The position numbers and the translations under genes are program-made. This document shows, piece after piece, positions 8,118 through 18,132 of a stretch of DNA of 64,000 bases (positions within the stretch are counted from its first letter, which is position 1; every line of letters starts with the position of its first letter). The notes beneath the pieces were generated by a model. That model was not told the DNA's origin and made no database searches. It saw nothing but the letters and a program-made list of their open reading frames with translations. The DNA is from Dulcicalothrix desertica PCC 7102 (GTDB lineage Bacteria; Cyanobacteriota; Cyanobacteriia; Cyanobacteriales; Nostocaceae): assembly GCF_003991905.1 (NCBI RefSeq), contig NZ_RSCL01000025.1, positions 85,130 through 149,129 of the forward strand, read 5' to 3'.

Positions 8118-9028
8118 GCCAGAAGAGCCAGCGGAATTCTACACAAGATAAAGTTTCAAAGCAGACTCAAGGCGCCGCTCGCAGACCGATTAGAGTGGTG
8201 CATCGACCTGAAAGTAGCATGAGGCATCCGCTTCAGTTATTTAAAAACATGGGACGGGATTTATTCGCATCACGAGAACTTGCTTGGCGCCTCATGGTGC
8301 GGGATATTAGCGCTCAATACCGTCAGTCATTTTTAGGCTTTTTATGGGCGGTTATACCTGCGGTAGTTCTGGCTGCTACCTTTACCTTTGCCAAAAACGG
8401 TGGGGTTGTAAATATCGGTAATACTGATATTCCCTATCCTGCTTACGTTATGTTTAGCATGACATTATGGCAAACCTTTGTCGAATCACTCTTAGGTCCA
8501 ATTCAAGCGGTAGCAGCAGCCAAGGCAATGGTAGCAAAGATTAGCTTTCCTCGTGAAGCCTTGGTTATTGCCAAATTAGGAGAAGTCTTTTTTAACTTTG
8601 GCGTCAAGCTGATTCTAATTATTGGCTTATTTATCTGGTTTCAAATACCAGTAACTTGGAACCTAATTTTAGCCCCAGTTGCCTTAATTCACTTGATAAT
8701 ACTGGGAACTTCTATAGGAATGTTTTTAGCTCCCGCAAGCGCACTTTATCAAGATTTTTCTAAAGGTATTACCTTAGCAACTAGCTTTTGGCTATTTCTT
8801 ACACCAGTTGTTTACCCAGTTCCAACTGATGGAGTATTTGGCAGCATTGTTAAACTTAATCCCGTTACACCTTTACTAGTAACAACGCGGGAGTTAGCAA
8901 CAACAGGTGTAATCTCAAATTCGCAAGGATTTTGGATAGCGAGTTTAATTGGAATCTTCGGATTGTTGATAGCTTGGGTTATCTACCGTCTTGCAATGCC
9001 TTATGTAGTTGAGAGGATTAGTTCGTAA
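8114..9028 (+). CDS. ABC-2 type polysaccharide export permease (Wzm-like)
   Basis: 304 residues. A charged cytoplasmic N-terminus (about 1-65) is followed by six hydrophobic segments. The typical permease signature RDISAQYRQSFLGFLWA (about 72-88) and the late LTPVVYP motif are present. Such permeases pair with a Wzt-type ATPase to export lipid-linked polysaccharide across the cytoplasmic membrane. The ATPase follows 2 bp later, so the two are co-transcribed and form the exporter of this cluster. The gene has two GGCGCC sites near its start; the next 11.7 kb have none. Confidence 0.88.
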   Translation: MSQKSQRNSTQDKVSKQTQGAARRPIRVVHRPESSMRHPLQLFKNMGRDLFASRELAWRLMVRDISAQYRQSFLGFLWAVIPAVVLAATFTFAKNGGVVNIGNTDIPYPAYVMFSMTLWQTFVESLLGPIQAVAAAKAMVAKISFPREALVIAKLGEVFFNFGVKLILIIGLFIWFQIPVTWNLILAPVALIHLIILGTSIGMFLAPASALYQDFSKGITLATSFWLFLTPVVYPVPTDGVFGSIVKLNPVTPLLVTTRELATTGVISNSQGFWIASLIGIFGLLIAWVIYRLAMPYVVERISS

Positions 9029-9030
9029 TT

Positions 9031-10317
9031 ATGATGAGTATCAACGAGCAAGAAATTTCAGAAAAGCCACAGAATAATGATAGTGAAGTTGTTCTATCAG
9101 TTAATGGGGTTTCCAAAAGGTTTTGTCGAGATTTAAAGAAGTCTTTATTCTATGGCGTTCAGGATATTGCCTCTGAAGTATTAGGATTGCGGGAGAAAGG
9201 TGATAAATTGCGACCCAAGGAGTTTTGGGCATTAGATAATGTTAGTTTTCAATTGCGTCGGGGAGAAGCATTAGGTTTAGTCGGAAAAAACGGTAGTGGA
9301 AAATCAACGCTGCTGCGGGTTATTGCAGGTTTGATTAAGCCAGATACTGGCTTTGTCGAAGTAAACGGTAGAGTTGCACCGTTAATTGCATTAGGAGCAG
9401 GATTTAATCCCATTTTGACAGGACGGGAAAATATTTATGCTAATATGTCAATTTTGGGTTTGTCCAAGAAGGAAATCGATGAACGATTTGATGAAGTTTT
9501 AGAGTTTGCAGAAATTGGTGATGCAATAGATTCTCCAGTACAAAGCTATAGCTCTGGAATGGCTGCAAGGTTGGGCTTTGCCAGCGCAATACATACTGAG
9601 CCGGATATTTTGTTAATTGATGAAGTGCTGGCGGTGGGAGACATTAGATTTAGACAAAAATGTCATCGTCGATTAGCTAAATTACTTAATAATGGTGTTT
9701 CATTTATTTTGGTAACTCATAATTCACAGGAAATATTTTCTTCTTGTAAATCTGCCGTCTACTTATCAAAAGGTAAATTTATTGCTCAGGGAACTCCAAG
9801 TTACATTATTAACCAATATGAGAAAGACTTATTTATAGATAAAACTCCCGAACAATTTGGAACTGTATTTTTATCAAATGAGAATAAAAGTAAAACTCAT
9901 GGTTTAAATATTACACATTTACTTTTTAGGGATAAAACTGGAAATATTATTAAAACGCCAACGACTGGCGAGCAGATTAATTTCTGTATTGGATGTGAAG
10001 TTCATGAAAAACTAGAGAAAGTTAACATTTACTTATTGATTTCAGAGCAAGGAGGCGAGGGCGATATAGTTTTGTCTATTGATAGTGCAATAGAGGGCAA
10101 CATATTTTCTATAAATCCTGGAAATCACGAAATATATTTAAACATGTCACCTATTTGCCTAAAACCAGGTGTGTACATTATGAAAGTTATTATAAAAAAA
10201 GATTTACTTTCTACACTAGACTATTTTGAAAAGTTTTTCTTTACTGTAGATAGCAAGAAAGCAATGAATCGCTCATTGTTTTATCAACCGCTAAATTGGA
10301 ATATTGTAAGTAAATAA
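9031..10317 (+). CDS. polysaccharide ABC transporter ATP-binding protein (Wzt-like)
   Basis: 428 residues. The nucleotide-binding domain (about 20-265) has Walker A GKNGSGKST (85-93), signature YSSGMAARLG, Walker B ILLIDEVLAVGD and the switch histidine in VTHN. After about residue 285 there is a beta-rich C-terminal domain like the Wzt carbohydrate-binding domain, which in O-antigen systems recognises the finished chain end. It acts at the inner face of the membrane with the preceding permease. The C-terminal domain should set substrate specificity; its identity cannot be read from sequence alone. Confidence 0.9.
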   Translation: MMSINEQEISEKPQNNDSEVVLSVNGVSKRFCRDLKKSLFYGVQDIASEVLGLREKGDKLRPKEFWALDNVSFQLRRGEALGLVGKNGSGKSTLLRVIAGLIKPDTGFVEVNGRVAPLIALGAGFNPILTGRENIYANMSILGLSKKEIDERFDEVLEFAEIGDAIDSPVQSYSSGMAARLGFASAIHTEPDILLIDEVLAVGDIRFRQKCHRRLAKLLNNGVSFILVTHNSQEIFSSCKSAVYLSKGKFIAQGTPSYIINQYEKDLFIDKTPEQFGTVFLSNENKSKTHGLNITHLLFRDKTGNIIKTPTTGEQINFCIGCEVHEKLEKVNIYLLISEQGGEGDIVLSIDSAIEGNIFSINPGNHEIYLNMSPICLKPGVYIMKVIIKKDLLSTLDYFEKFFFTVDSKKAMNRSLFYQPLNWNIVSK

Positions 10318-10371
10318 TAACTTACAATTGCTAAACTAGACTATGCTTATTATTTAGATACAAGAGGAAAA

Positions 10372-11337
10372 ATGAAACCAACAGTATTTATTCATACTAG
10401 TTCTCATGAAATTGTCTCAGGAAAAGTTGCAATGTATTCACACATGAGAGCTTCAAAGCATCTTGACAAATTTGATATTCAGCTTATCCAGCTAGAAGAC
10501 TATCCACATTTAATAAAACGTCATGGTCAAAGCTGTATTAGATTTGGAAAGGAGGCTGCTTGGTACAAAGATGTTCCTCAATCTTTTCTACCATTGCGAT
10601 TTCTAGTGCCTCAACTAATGGGCTATGAAGGTAGGGCTATCCTTACAGATCCTGATATTTTTGCTGTTAGAGATGCATATGAACTACTAACCCGCGACAT
10701 GGGAAATAAAGCAATTCTTTGTCGCGAATTTGGAGATAAATACAAAGGTTATAATTCTAGCGTAATGTTACTTGATTGTAGTAAGTTAAAACACTGGAAG
10801 TGGGAAGAAAGAATTGATGAAATATTTGCGAGTAAACTCGACATTCAAGATTGGATATCATTACGAACAGAGCCTGAAGAAATAATTGGAACTTTTGAGC
10901 AAGAATGGAATGATTATGATTCTTTAACTCAGAAAACTAAATTTTTGCATAATACACGTCAAATAACACAGCCTTGGAAAACGGGTTTGCCTTTTAAAGA
11001 AAAAAACATGAGTAACTACAATAAAGGTGATAAAGAGGAAACTCGTTGGGAAAAACTATATGATGTAGTTAAGTATAATAAATATGGAAAACGTCAACTG
11101 TTCAAGTCTATTAAAAATATAATTTTGTATGGAGAAGCTAAATTATATCAAAAGCATCCAGACGTAAAACAAGAAAAGTTATTTCTTTCTCTTCTAAAAG
11201 AATCTGTAAATAAAGGATTAGTGACTTCTGAACTTTTACAATCAGAAGTTAAACAAGGACATATTCGTCCTGATATATTTAATATATTACAATCAGTAAG
11301 TTATTCACCATCAGATGTTTTGCAAACAGTTAGTTAG
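10372..11337 (+). CDS. putative glycosyltransferase, GT-A-like
   Basis: 321 residues, soluble. YEGRAILTDPDIFAVRD (about 83-99) resembles the DxD metal/sugar-nucleotide motif of GT-A enzymes (here DPD). It is followed by YNSSVMLLDCSKLKHW and then KFLHNTRQITQPWKTGLPF, the order of motifs seen in GT8-like enzymes. The C-terminal 100 residues are charged and helical. It lies between the exporter and the nonulosonate genes and probably adds one sugar of the exported glycan. The substrate is unknown. Confidence 0.6.
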   Translation: MKPTVFIHTSSHEIVSGKVAMYSHMRASKHLDKFDIQLIQLEDYPHLIKRHGQSCIRFGKEAAWYKDVPQSFLPLRFLVPQLMGYEGRAILTDPDIFAVRDAYELLTRDMGNKAILCREFGDKYKGYNSSVMLLDCSKLKHWKWEERIDEIFASKLDIQDWISLRTEPEEIIGTFEQEWNDYDSLTQKTKFLHNTRQITQPWKTGLPFKEKNMSNYNKGDKEETRWEKLYDVVKYNKYGKRQLFKSIKNIILYGEAKLYQKHPDVKQEKLFLSLLKESVNKGLVTSELLQSEVKQGHIRPDIFNILQSVSYSPSDVLQTVS

Positions 11338-11473
11338 TTAATTAACTATTTAGTAATATAGCCAATATTTTTATTTATTAGAAGGCTATTTTACATAACT
11401 TATAAATCAAACAGGTGCATGAGTGCAAAACAAATTAATATTTGTAGTAATATACCTTTTTTAGCTATTACTT

Positions 11474-12163
11474 ATGTCAATTATTACAATTATCCCTGCC
11501 CGTGGTGGTTCCAAAGGTGTCCCCCGTAAAAATGTACGCTTATTAGGAGATAAACCATTAATCGCTCATTCTATTTTGGATGCCAAAGAAGCCAAACTTG
11601 TAGATAAAGTATATGTTTCTACTGATGACCCAGAAATTGCTGAAGTTTCTAGTAAATATGGAGCCGAAATAATCAGCCGTCCTGATGAAATTGCAGGCGA
11701 TACTGCATCTTCAGAAACTGCTTTAATGCATGGAGTGTCTGAAATTGAAAAAAAAGGCATTTTTCCAGAATTAATCATATTTTTACAATGTACTTCTCCA
11801 ATTAGAAGCGGTGAGGATATTGACCGAGCTATTGAAAAAATTAAAAAAGAAAATGCTGATTCTTTATTATCAGTAACTTTATCTCACAGATTTCTTTGGG
11901 AAGAAGTTGATGGAAAAGCAAAGTCAATTAACTATGACTATTGCCATCGTCCCCGTCGTCAAGATATGAAAGCACAATATGTAGAAAATGGTTCTATTTA
12001 TATATTTAAGCCTTGGATACTAAAAGAACTAGGAAATCGTTTAGGTGGAAAAATTTCTTTGTTTCCAATGATAGAAACAGCAAGTTTGGAGATTGACTCA
12101 GTTTTTGATTTTGAAGTAGCAGAATTTATCGTAAATAAAGAGGTTGTATCCAATGCTGATTGA
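11474..12163 (+). CDS. neuA: CMP-nonulosonate (sialic-acid-type) cytidylyltransferase
   Basis: 229 residues. The start IIPARGGSKGVPRKNVRLLG is the nucleotide-binding loop of CMP-NeuAc/KDO-type cytidylyltransferases. ISTDD-like YVSTDDPEIA and LQCTSPIRS are also family hallmarks. It activates a nonulosonic acid with CTP to give the CMP-sugar donor. It overlaps the next gene, a NeuB fusion, so synthesis and activation are coupled. Which nonulosonate is used (Neu5Ac, legionaminic or pseudaminic) cannot be decided; no NeuC-type epimerase gene is in the window. Confidence 0.85.
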   Translation: MSIITIIPARGGSKGVPRKNVRLLGDKPLIAHSILDAKEAKLVDKVYVSTDDPEIAEVSSKYGAEIISRPDEIAGDTASSETALMHGVSEIEKKGIFPELIIFLQCTSPIRSGEDIDRAIEKIKKENADSLLSVTLSHRFLWEEVDGKAKSINYDYCHRPRRQDMKAQYVENGSIYIFKPWILKELGNRLGGKISLFPMIETASLEIDSVFDFEVAEFIVNKEVVSNAD

Positions 12164-14408
12164 TAGAAACATCGCTAAATACATTGTTTTTGCTGAAGAT
12201 AGTATTCTTAACGCTCTTCAAAAGATTAGTGACAACAAATGTCGAATTATTTTCTCTGTTACCGAGTCTGGAGTTCTCGAAGGAGTAATGACTGATGGCG
12301 ACTTTCGCCGTTGGTTAACCAATCAAAACACTATCGATTTAAATCAATCAGTTTGTAAAATTTCAAATAAAAAGTTGAAATCTGCTTCTGTTGAAGACGA
12401 GCCGGAAAAGATACAGTCTTATTTTTCATCTGAAATTGAATTTATTCCTCTGCTTGATAAAAATCATCATTTAGTTGCGATCGCGAGAAAGCGACCTGAT
12501 GTTTTTCAGATTGGTAAATTTAAGATTGATGAGGAATCACCTAGTTTTATTATTGCAGAAATTGGTAATAACCATAACGGCAGTCTGGAATTAGCAAAGA
12601 AATTAATTGACTTAGCAGTAGAAACGGGAGTAGATTGTGTTAAATTTCAGTTGCGGAGCATGAAAGCTCTCTACCGGAATGCTGGTAATGCTAATGATGC
12701 TAGTGAAGATTTAGGTTCCCAATACACTTTGGATTTACTTTCTCGCTTCCAACTTAGTTCAGAGCAAATGCTGTCTGTTTTTGATTACTGCAAACAACGG
12801 GATATTTTACCGCTGTGTACACCTTGGGATTTGGAAAGCCTAGCACTTCTAGAAGAGTACGGAATGCAAGCCTATAAGGTAGCTTCTGCGGATTTAACAA
12901 ATCATGAACTTTTGACTGCGCTAGCTAAGACTGGGAAGCCATTAATTTGTTCAACTGGGATGTCTACAGAAACAGAGATATCTGAAGCTGTAAGTCTGTT
13001 AAAACGTTTGGGAGCTATGTATATGTTGCTCCACTGTAATTCTACCTATCCCGCGCCTTTTAAAGATGTAAATCTTAACTATTTAGAACGTCTTAAAGAA
13101 ATTGGTGACTGTCCTGTTGGCTATTCCGGACATGAAAGGGATATTAACGTAGCTATTGCAGCAGTTGCCAAAGGTGCAAAGGTAATTGAAAAGCATTTTA
13201 CTATTGATAAGTCAATGGAAGGTAACGACCATAAAGTAAGTTTGCTTCCAGAAGAATTTCAGGCAATGGTGAGGGGTATTCGCCAAGTCGAAGAAGCTTT
13301 GGGAACTGCAAGCGAGCGCAAACTGAGCCAGGGAGAACTCATGAACCGGGAAACTCTAGCGAAAAGTTTGACAATCAACTGCGACTTAGAGGCAGGACAA
13401 GTAATTACGGCCGAGATGATTGAAGTCAAAAGTCCCGGCAAAGGTTTGCAACCCAACCGCAAAGCTGACTTGATTGGCTTGAAAGCAAAAAGAACGTTTA
13501 AGACGGGTGACTTTTTCTTTCTCAGCGACTTAGAACAAGAACAGGTTCAAGCCCGTAATTATCAATTTAAGCATCCTTGGGGTGTCCCCGTTCGCTACCA
13601 TGACTTCAAAATTATTCTGACGAAAACTAATCCCGACTTGTTTGAATTTCACCTCAGCTACAAAGACTTAGAAGAAGATATTTACCAATACTTTGAACAA
13701 CCATACGACTTGGACTTAGTAGTTCATAGTCCAGAATTATTCGCGGGCGACCATGTATTGGATTTATCCTCTCAAGATGAAGAATATCGCCAGCACTCTA
13801 TTCGAGAACTGCAACGAGTTATTAACATCACTCGTGCCTTAAAGCCCTTTTTTACAAAAACTACTCGTCCTTGCATCGTCACCAACGTTGGTGGCTTTAC
13901 ATTAGACGCACCATTACACCCATCACAACGTAATAAGTTATACGAACTGCTGTTTGATAGCCTATCAGCACTTGATGTAGAGGGTGTAGAAATTATCCCT
14001 CAAACTATGCCTCCCTTCCCTTGGCATTTTGGCGGACAACGTTATCATAACTTGTTTGTAGATCCCCAAGATACCACTGAATTTTGTCATAAACACGGTT
14101 ATCGAATTTGTTTAGATATTTCCCATTCCAAACTTGCTTGTAACCATCATAAATTGTCTTTCAAACAGTTTATTGAGCAAGTTGGACCGTTAACCGCCCA
14201 TTTACACATTGCTGATTCTAAAGGTGTAGATGGTGAAGGTTTACAAATTGGCGAAGGTGATATTGATTTTCCAGCTTTAGCAGAATATTTACAGAAAACT
14301 GCGCCCAATGCTTCATTTATTCCTGAAATTTGGCAAGGACATAAGAATGAAGGAGAAGGTTTTTGGATAGCTCTTGAAAAATTGGAAAAATTGTTTAATG
14401 CTGTTTAA
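12153..14408 (+). CDS. neuB: CBS-NeuB-SAF-TIM-barrel fusion: nonulosonate synthase
   Basis: About 751 residues with four parts. Residues 1-120 are a CBS-domain pair (ILNALQKI, GVMTDGDFRRWL). Residues 125-375 are the NeuB synthase barrel, which condenses PEP with a hexosamine (IAEIGNNHNG, VKFQLR, CSTGMST, GYSGHE, EKHFT). Residues about 395-455 are the SAF/antifreeze-like domain. Residues about 470-750 are a second TIM barrel like xylose-isomerase/AP-endonuclease-type sugar isomerases (CLDISHSKL, HIADSKG, EIWQG). The ATG at 12153 is preferred because AAAGAGG lies 9 bp upstream; a TTG at 12144 is in frame. The last barrel may process the sugar substrate, which is an inference. Confidence 0.88.
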   Translation: MLIDRNIAKYIVFAEDSILNALQKISDNKCRIIFSVTESGVLEGVMTDGDFRRWLTNQNTIDLNQSVCKISNKKLKSASVEDEPEKIQSYFSSEIEFIPLLDKNHHLVAIARKRPDVFQIGKFKIDEESPSFIIAEIGNNHNGSLELAKKLIDLAVETGVDCVKFQLRSMKALYRNAGNANDASEDLGSQYTLDLLSRFQLSSEQMLSVFDYCKQRDILPLCTPWDLESLALLEEYGMQAYKVASADLTNHELLTALAKTGKPLICSTGMSTETEISEAVSLLKRLGAMYMLLHCNSTYPAPFKDVNLNYLERLKEIGDCPVGYSGHERDINVAIAAVAKGAKVIEKHFTIDKSMEGNDHKVSLLPEEFQAMVRGIRQVEEALGTASERKLSQGELMNRETLAKSLTINCDLEAGQVITAEMIEVKSPGKGLQPNRKADLIGLKAKRTFKTGDFFFLSDLEQEQVQARNYQFKHPWGVPVRYHDFKIILTKTNPDLFEFHLSYKDLEEDIYQYFEQPYDLDLVVHSPELFAGDHVLDLSSQDEEYRQHSIRELQRVINITRALKPFFTKTTRPCIVTNVGGFTLDAPLHPSQRNKLYELLFDSLSALDVEGVEIIPQTMPPFPWHFGGQRYHNLFVDPQDTTEFCHKHGYRICLDISHSKLACNHHKLSFKQFIEQVGPLTAHLHIADSKGVDGEGLQIGEGDIDFPALAEYLQKTAPNASFIPEIWQGHKNEGEGFWIALEKLEKLFNAV

Positions 14409-14427
14409 ATTTTTGGAGGAATAAGTA

Positions 14428-15387
14428 ATGCAAGAGTTCTACGCAAGTACAACATACTATGGTATTGGGGAAATCATAAAAAGATATGCAAGTTTTCCTC
14501 TTTTTCTGCCCTGTCCTATAGCAATTCAGCATGGATGGAACGCTGCTCCAACTAAACATGATGCCCGCTTTGATGTTCCTGAGAATTGGTATTGGTCTGC
14601 ATTGATAGAAAAAAAGTATCATCAAGAATTCAATGGTTTATCTACTAGATCTGTTGGAGCACCATTTTTATATCTTCTAAAACTTATTAAATATTCTCCT
14701 TTACAAGAGTCTCAAAGAAGTGGCTCCATTGTTTTTCCATCTCATTCTTCTAAGTATATAAAAATGGAATGCGACTTTGAAGAATACGCTGATATGCTGT
14801 GCAATCTACCAGATGAGTACAAGCCTATTACTATCTGTATGTATCATCTAGATCAAGAAAAAGGCTTGGATAAACCGTTTTTAGATAAAGGATTTGAGGT
14901 TGTTAATAATGGGAACAGCATCTATGATGTTGATTTTCTCAACAATTTTATTGCTAACACACGTGGGAAAAAATATGCCTTCTCTAACCAAATGTCCTCT
15001 GCTTTGCTATTTGCTTCAATAATGGGTTTATCCTCTTTCTTCTACGGACCTCACTTCCAAACTGATTGTAAAGATCCAAATAATGAGCATATGGACTACA
15101 CACAATACCATAGAGATTGGGAAGCAAAATATGCTGATTACTTTAAGTTTAATAATTGCAATATAGAAGAACAAAAGATGATAGCTTCGATAGAATTAGG
15201 AGAAGAACATATACTATCACCATTGAAAATGAATTTAATATTATGGTGGTTAACTCTCAATAAACTGTATTTAAAATTGATAGCCTTAGAAGTTAAAAAA
15301 TCAATAAAATCTTTGATAAAAAAAATTCCTTTTGTGCATAAGGTATACGTCAAAACTATGAAAATCACTTCCAAAAATTATATTTAG
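14428..15387 (+). CDS. unknown protein, possible nonulosonate/glycan transferase
   Basis: 319 residues, preceded by a good GGAGG site. I do not recognise a defined family. Visible strings are PIAIQHGW (about 31-38), GSIVFPSHSS (about 103-112), KPITICMYHLD, FEVVNNGN and KYAFSNQMSSALLFASIMGL, with a basic C-terminus (about 275-319) that may bind the membrane. The pattern of an early QHG, a mid-protein strand-loop FPSHSS and a late S(N/S)-rich helix start recalls GT-B-like sialyl/polysialyltransferases. Its place directly after neuAB supports a nonulosonate transferase. This is inference from context. Confidence 0.45.
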   Translation: MQEFYASTTYYGIGEIIKRYASFPLFLPCPIAIQHGWNAAPTKHDARFDVPENWYWSALIEKKYHQEFNGLSTRSVGAPFLYLLKLIKYSPLQESQRSGSIVFPSHSSKYIKMECDFEEYADMLCNLPDEYKPITICMYHLDQEKGLDKPFLDKGFEVVNNGNSIYDVDFLNNFIANTRGKKYAFSNQMSSALLFASIMGLSSFFYGPHFQTDCKDPNNEHMDYTQYHRDWEAKYADYFKFNNCNIEEQKMIASIELGEEHILSPLKMNLILWWLTLNKLYLKLIALEVKKSIKSLIKKIPFVHKVYVKTMKITSKNYI

Positions 15388-15389
15388 CT

Positions 15390-16637
15390 GTGAATATCTT
15401 ACACATTAACCAATCTGATATCTCAGGTGGAGCAGCGATCGCCGGCTATCGTCTGCATGAAGGTTTGCTAGCTCAAGGCATTGACTCGCGGTTGCTAGTA
15501 GGAACAGTGAAAATCAGCAGCGATCGCGTTGCATATGTGCCAAGCAATTACCGCATTGAAAAACAACTCTTCCGTGTTACTTCACGCCTTGGCTTTAACT
15601 ACCTTAACTATATCAGTAGTTTTAATATCCCTAAGCACAATTTCTACAAAAATGCAAATATTCTTAACTTCCACAACCTGCACACTGGTTATTTCAACTA
15701 CCTAGCAATTCCATCATTAACCGAAAACAAACCAGCAGTTTTTACACTTCACGATATGTGGAGTTTTACAGGTCACTGTGCTTACAGTTATGACTGCGCG
15801 CGCTGGCAAAGTGGTTGTGGCAAATGCCCTAATCTCGATACTTATCCTGCCGTTACCAGAGATAGTACCCACATTGAATGGAAGCTTAAAAACTGGGTAT
15901 ACAGCCAATCTAACCTTACCATCGTAACACCCAGCCATTGGCTAACCAAGCAAGCCCAGCAAAGTATGCTCAAACGCTTCCCGATATATCATATCCCATA
16001 TGGTATTGATACAGAAGCTTATCAACCTCTAGATTCAGAACAATGCCGCTACTTACTAGGCATTCCCAATAACAAGAAAGTACTGCTGTTTGCTGCAGAG
16101 ATTTTGAAAGATACCCGCAAGGGTGGTGACTTACTGTTTAAAGCTTTACAAAGTTTACCTGCTTCTTTAAAAGCTGAAACTGTTTTGCTAACTTTTGGCT
16201 TCAGTGGTGACACTATATCTGAGCAGTTAGGAATAAAAGCTATAAATCTAGGCTATATTAGTAGCGATCGCTTGAAATCAATTGCCTATTCTGCGGCAGA
16301 TTTATTTATTTTTCCTACTCGTGCTGATAATCTCCCTCTGGTGTTGCAAGAGAGTATGGCTTGTGGGACTCCAATGGTTTCTTTCAAAATTGGTGGTGTT
16401 CCTGACTTAGTACGCCCTAATATTACTGGCTATTTGGCTACACCAGAAGATGCTCAAGATTTCTCGAATGGAATTGTACAGTTATTGGAGGATAGAAAAC
16501 TACATGGTCAAATGAGTCAAAATTGTCGGGAAATCGCTCTTGCTGAGTACACCCTAGAAGTTCAAACACAGCGATATATTGAGTTGTATCGTCAGGTTTT
16601 AGAAAAACAAGGGCGATCGCTGCCTTACTCAGCCTAA
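15390..16637 (+). CDS. glycosyltransferase family 4
   Basis: 415 residues, GTG start 2 bp after the previous stop. The N-terminal half has the GT-B donor entry ISGGAAIAGYRLHEGL and FTLHDMWSFTGHC. The C-terminal half has ADLFIFPTRADNLPLVLQES.ACGTP, the conserved E-x7-E region of GT4 enzymes. A Cys cluster (about C129-C147) is typical of the subgroup that includes the gene at 18133. It transfers a sugar from a nucleotide donor onto the growing glycan. The gene carries four GCGATCGC (HIP1) octamers, at 15435, 15520, 16264 and 16613; the rest of the window has only one. Confidence 0.85.
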   Translation: MNILHINQSDISGGAAIAGYRLHEGLLAQGIDSRLLVGTVKISSDRVAYVPSNYRIEKQLFRVTSRLGFNYLNYISSFNIPKHNFYKNANILNFHNLHTGYFNYLAIPSLTENKPAVFTLHDMWSFTGHCAYSYDCARWQSGCGKCPNLDTYPAVTRDSTHIEWKLKNWVYSQSNLTIVTPSHWLTKQAQQSMLKRFPIYHIPYGIDTEAYQPLDSEQCRYLLGIPNNKKVLLFAAEILKDTRKGGDLLFKALQSLPASLKAETVLLTFGFSGDTISEQLGIKAINLGYISSDRLKSIAYSAADLFIFPTRADNLPLVLQESMACGTPMVSFKIGGVPDLVRPNITGYLATPEDAQDFSNGIVQLLEDRKLHGQMSQNCREIALAEYTLEVQTQRYIELYRQVLEKQGRSLPYSA

Positions 16638-16994
16638 TACCCGCCTTCTTCAGCTTGGTGAACAACTGCTTTGAATTTCATATAGAATATGGCACAAGAG
16701 ATTTCAGCTAGTACATAACGACGGAAATAGCTAGCTAGTTAGAAAAAACTACAAAGCTTATCAAGTAAGTAATATTCCTTCTGCCTTCTATCTTCTATCT
16801 TTAGACAAATAGCACCAGGGTGTTTAAGTAAGTCGGCACGATAAAACCAAAGCTTTACATAAATTAAATAACCATCTCTTCCAATTCACCCTGATTCTTT
16901 TTGAAGTTACAGAAGAGTTCAGTATTAACACGAAAATTTATCTATGACTTCATTGCCAGTAAATAACATTTTTGCAATTTGAAACAAGCCAATT
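16638..16994. other. intergenic region within the polysaccharide cluster
   Basis: About 357 bp, AT-rich, with no gene and no clear terminator visible. It may hold an internal promoter for the downstream glycosyltransferase genes. Confidence 0.4.
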
Positions 16995-17855
16995 ATGATT
17001 AACGTTATCACTCCAGTCTACAACAATAAAAGATTTATTGAGTCTTGTATCAAAGTTGTGATTGACCAAAACTGCCTAGATGTTGAACACATTATTGTAG
17101 ATGGAGGTTCAACGGATGGAACAGTAGACATTATCAAACATTATGCAGAAAGCTATCCTCATATCCGATGGATTTCTGAGAAAGATAAAGGTCAGTCAGA
17201 TGCGATGAATAAAGGAATTAAGATGGCACAAGGAGAAGTTACATCTTTTTTAAATGTTGATGATTATTATGAGCCAAATGTGTTAAATAGAGTGACTGAA
17301 TTTTTCAAAACATTACCAAACCCAAGTTTATTAGTTGGAAACTGTAATCTACGGAATGATAATGATGAGATATTTGTAGTAAATAAGCCAAGAAAATTGA
17401 AATTAAATGATTTGCTCCTAGGATGGCACATAAACCCTTTACCATCTAACCCATCTGCCTATTTTTACCATACTTCATTACATCAAATAATAGGCTTTTA
17501 TGATCTGGAAGATCACTATACTATGGATTTAGATTTTATATTAAGGGCTGTGCAAGCAGCTACAGTCAAGTATGTAGATGAAAGCTGGGGTAATTTTAGA
17601 GTCATTCAAGGAACAAAATCTTTCATGGGTGATCTAAAAGGTCAAACTGAAACGAGGATTAAAACAGTTTTGGATAAACATTATAAAGAACTTCCTTTAT
17701 TTCAGCAATGGCAAATAGCTAGTAAACGATATTTTTTAAATAACAAATACTGGTTTGATACCAGATTTAAATATTTTTCAGAAAGACCTGAAGAATTTCC
17801 TTTATTAATTAAAAAAAAGATGTTTAATAAGCTAAGTCGGTTACTACGTACTTGA
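16995..17855 (+). CDS. glycosyltransferase family 2
   Basis: 286 residues. A GT-A fold is shown by NVITPVYNNKRFIESC at the start, VDGGSTDGT (about 36-44), SDAMNKGI and LNVDDYYEPN, the DxD-type metal site. The acceptor half contains YTMDLDFILRA. The enzyme is an inverting sugar transferase acting in the cytoplasm on the cluster's glycan. The C-terminal 60 residues are basic and aromatic. The sequence is more AT-rich than the genes after 25 kb. Confidence 0.88.
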   Translation: MINVITPVYNNKRFIESCIKVVIDQNCLDVEHIIVDGGSTDGTVDIIKHYAESYPHIRWISEKDKGQSDAMNKGIKMAQGEVTSFLNVDDYYEPNVLNRVTEFFKTLPNPSLLVGNCNLRNDNDEIFVVNKPRKLKLNDLLLGWHINPLPSNPSAYFYHTSLHQIIGFYDLEDHYTMDLDFILRAVQAATVKYVDESWGNFRVIQGTKSFMGDLKGQTETRIKTVLDKHYKELPLFQQWQIASKRYFLNNKYWFDTRFKYFSERPEEFPLLIKKKMFNKLSRLLRT

Positions 17856-18132
17856 AAGAAAAGCAAATTATAGATGCTATAGAAAAGGAGTATCCAGTTT
17901 TGGCATATAAACTTTTTCAACTGAGCATATAGTAAGGTTTCTGATGCCAAATACTTATGTTTTTCCAAAAGCGGATACTCCCTATAGAAATCCTGTATAA
18001 TTTTTAAAAGCTGAGTCAACTAAATTCCTACATAACAAAGGTTAGAATATAAGTAGACCTAGCAAAGCTCAAATCGTATTTCTATATATAGATTATAGTA
18101 TTTGTTGTACCTTCTCAAAAAAAACTTGGTAT

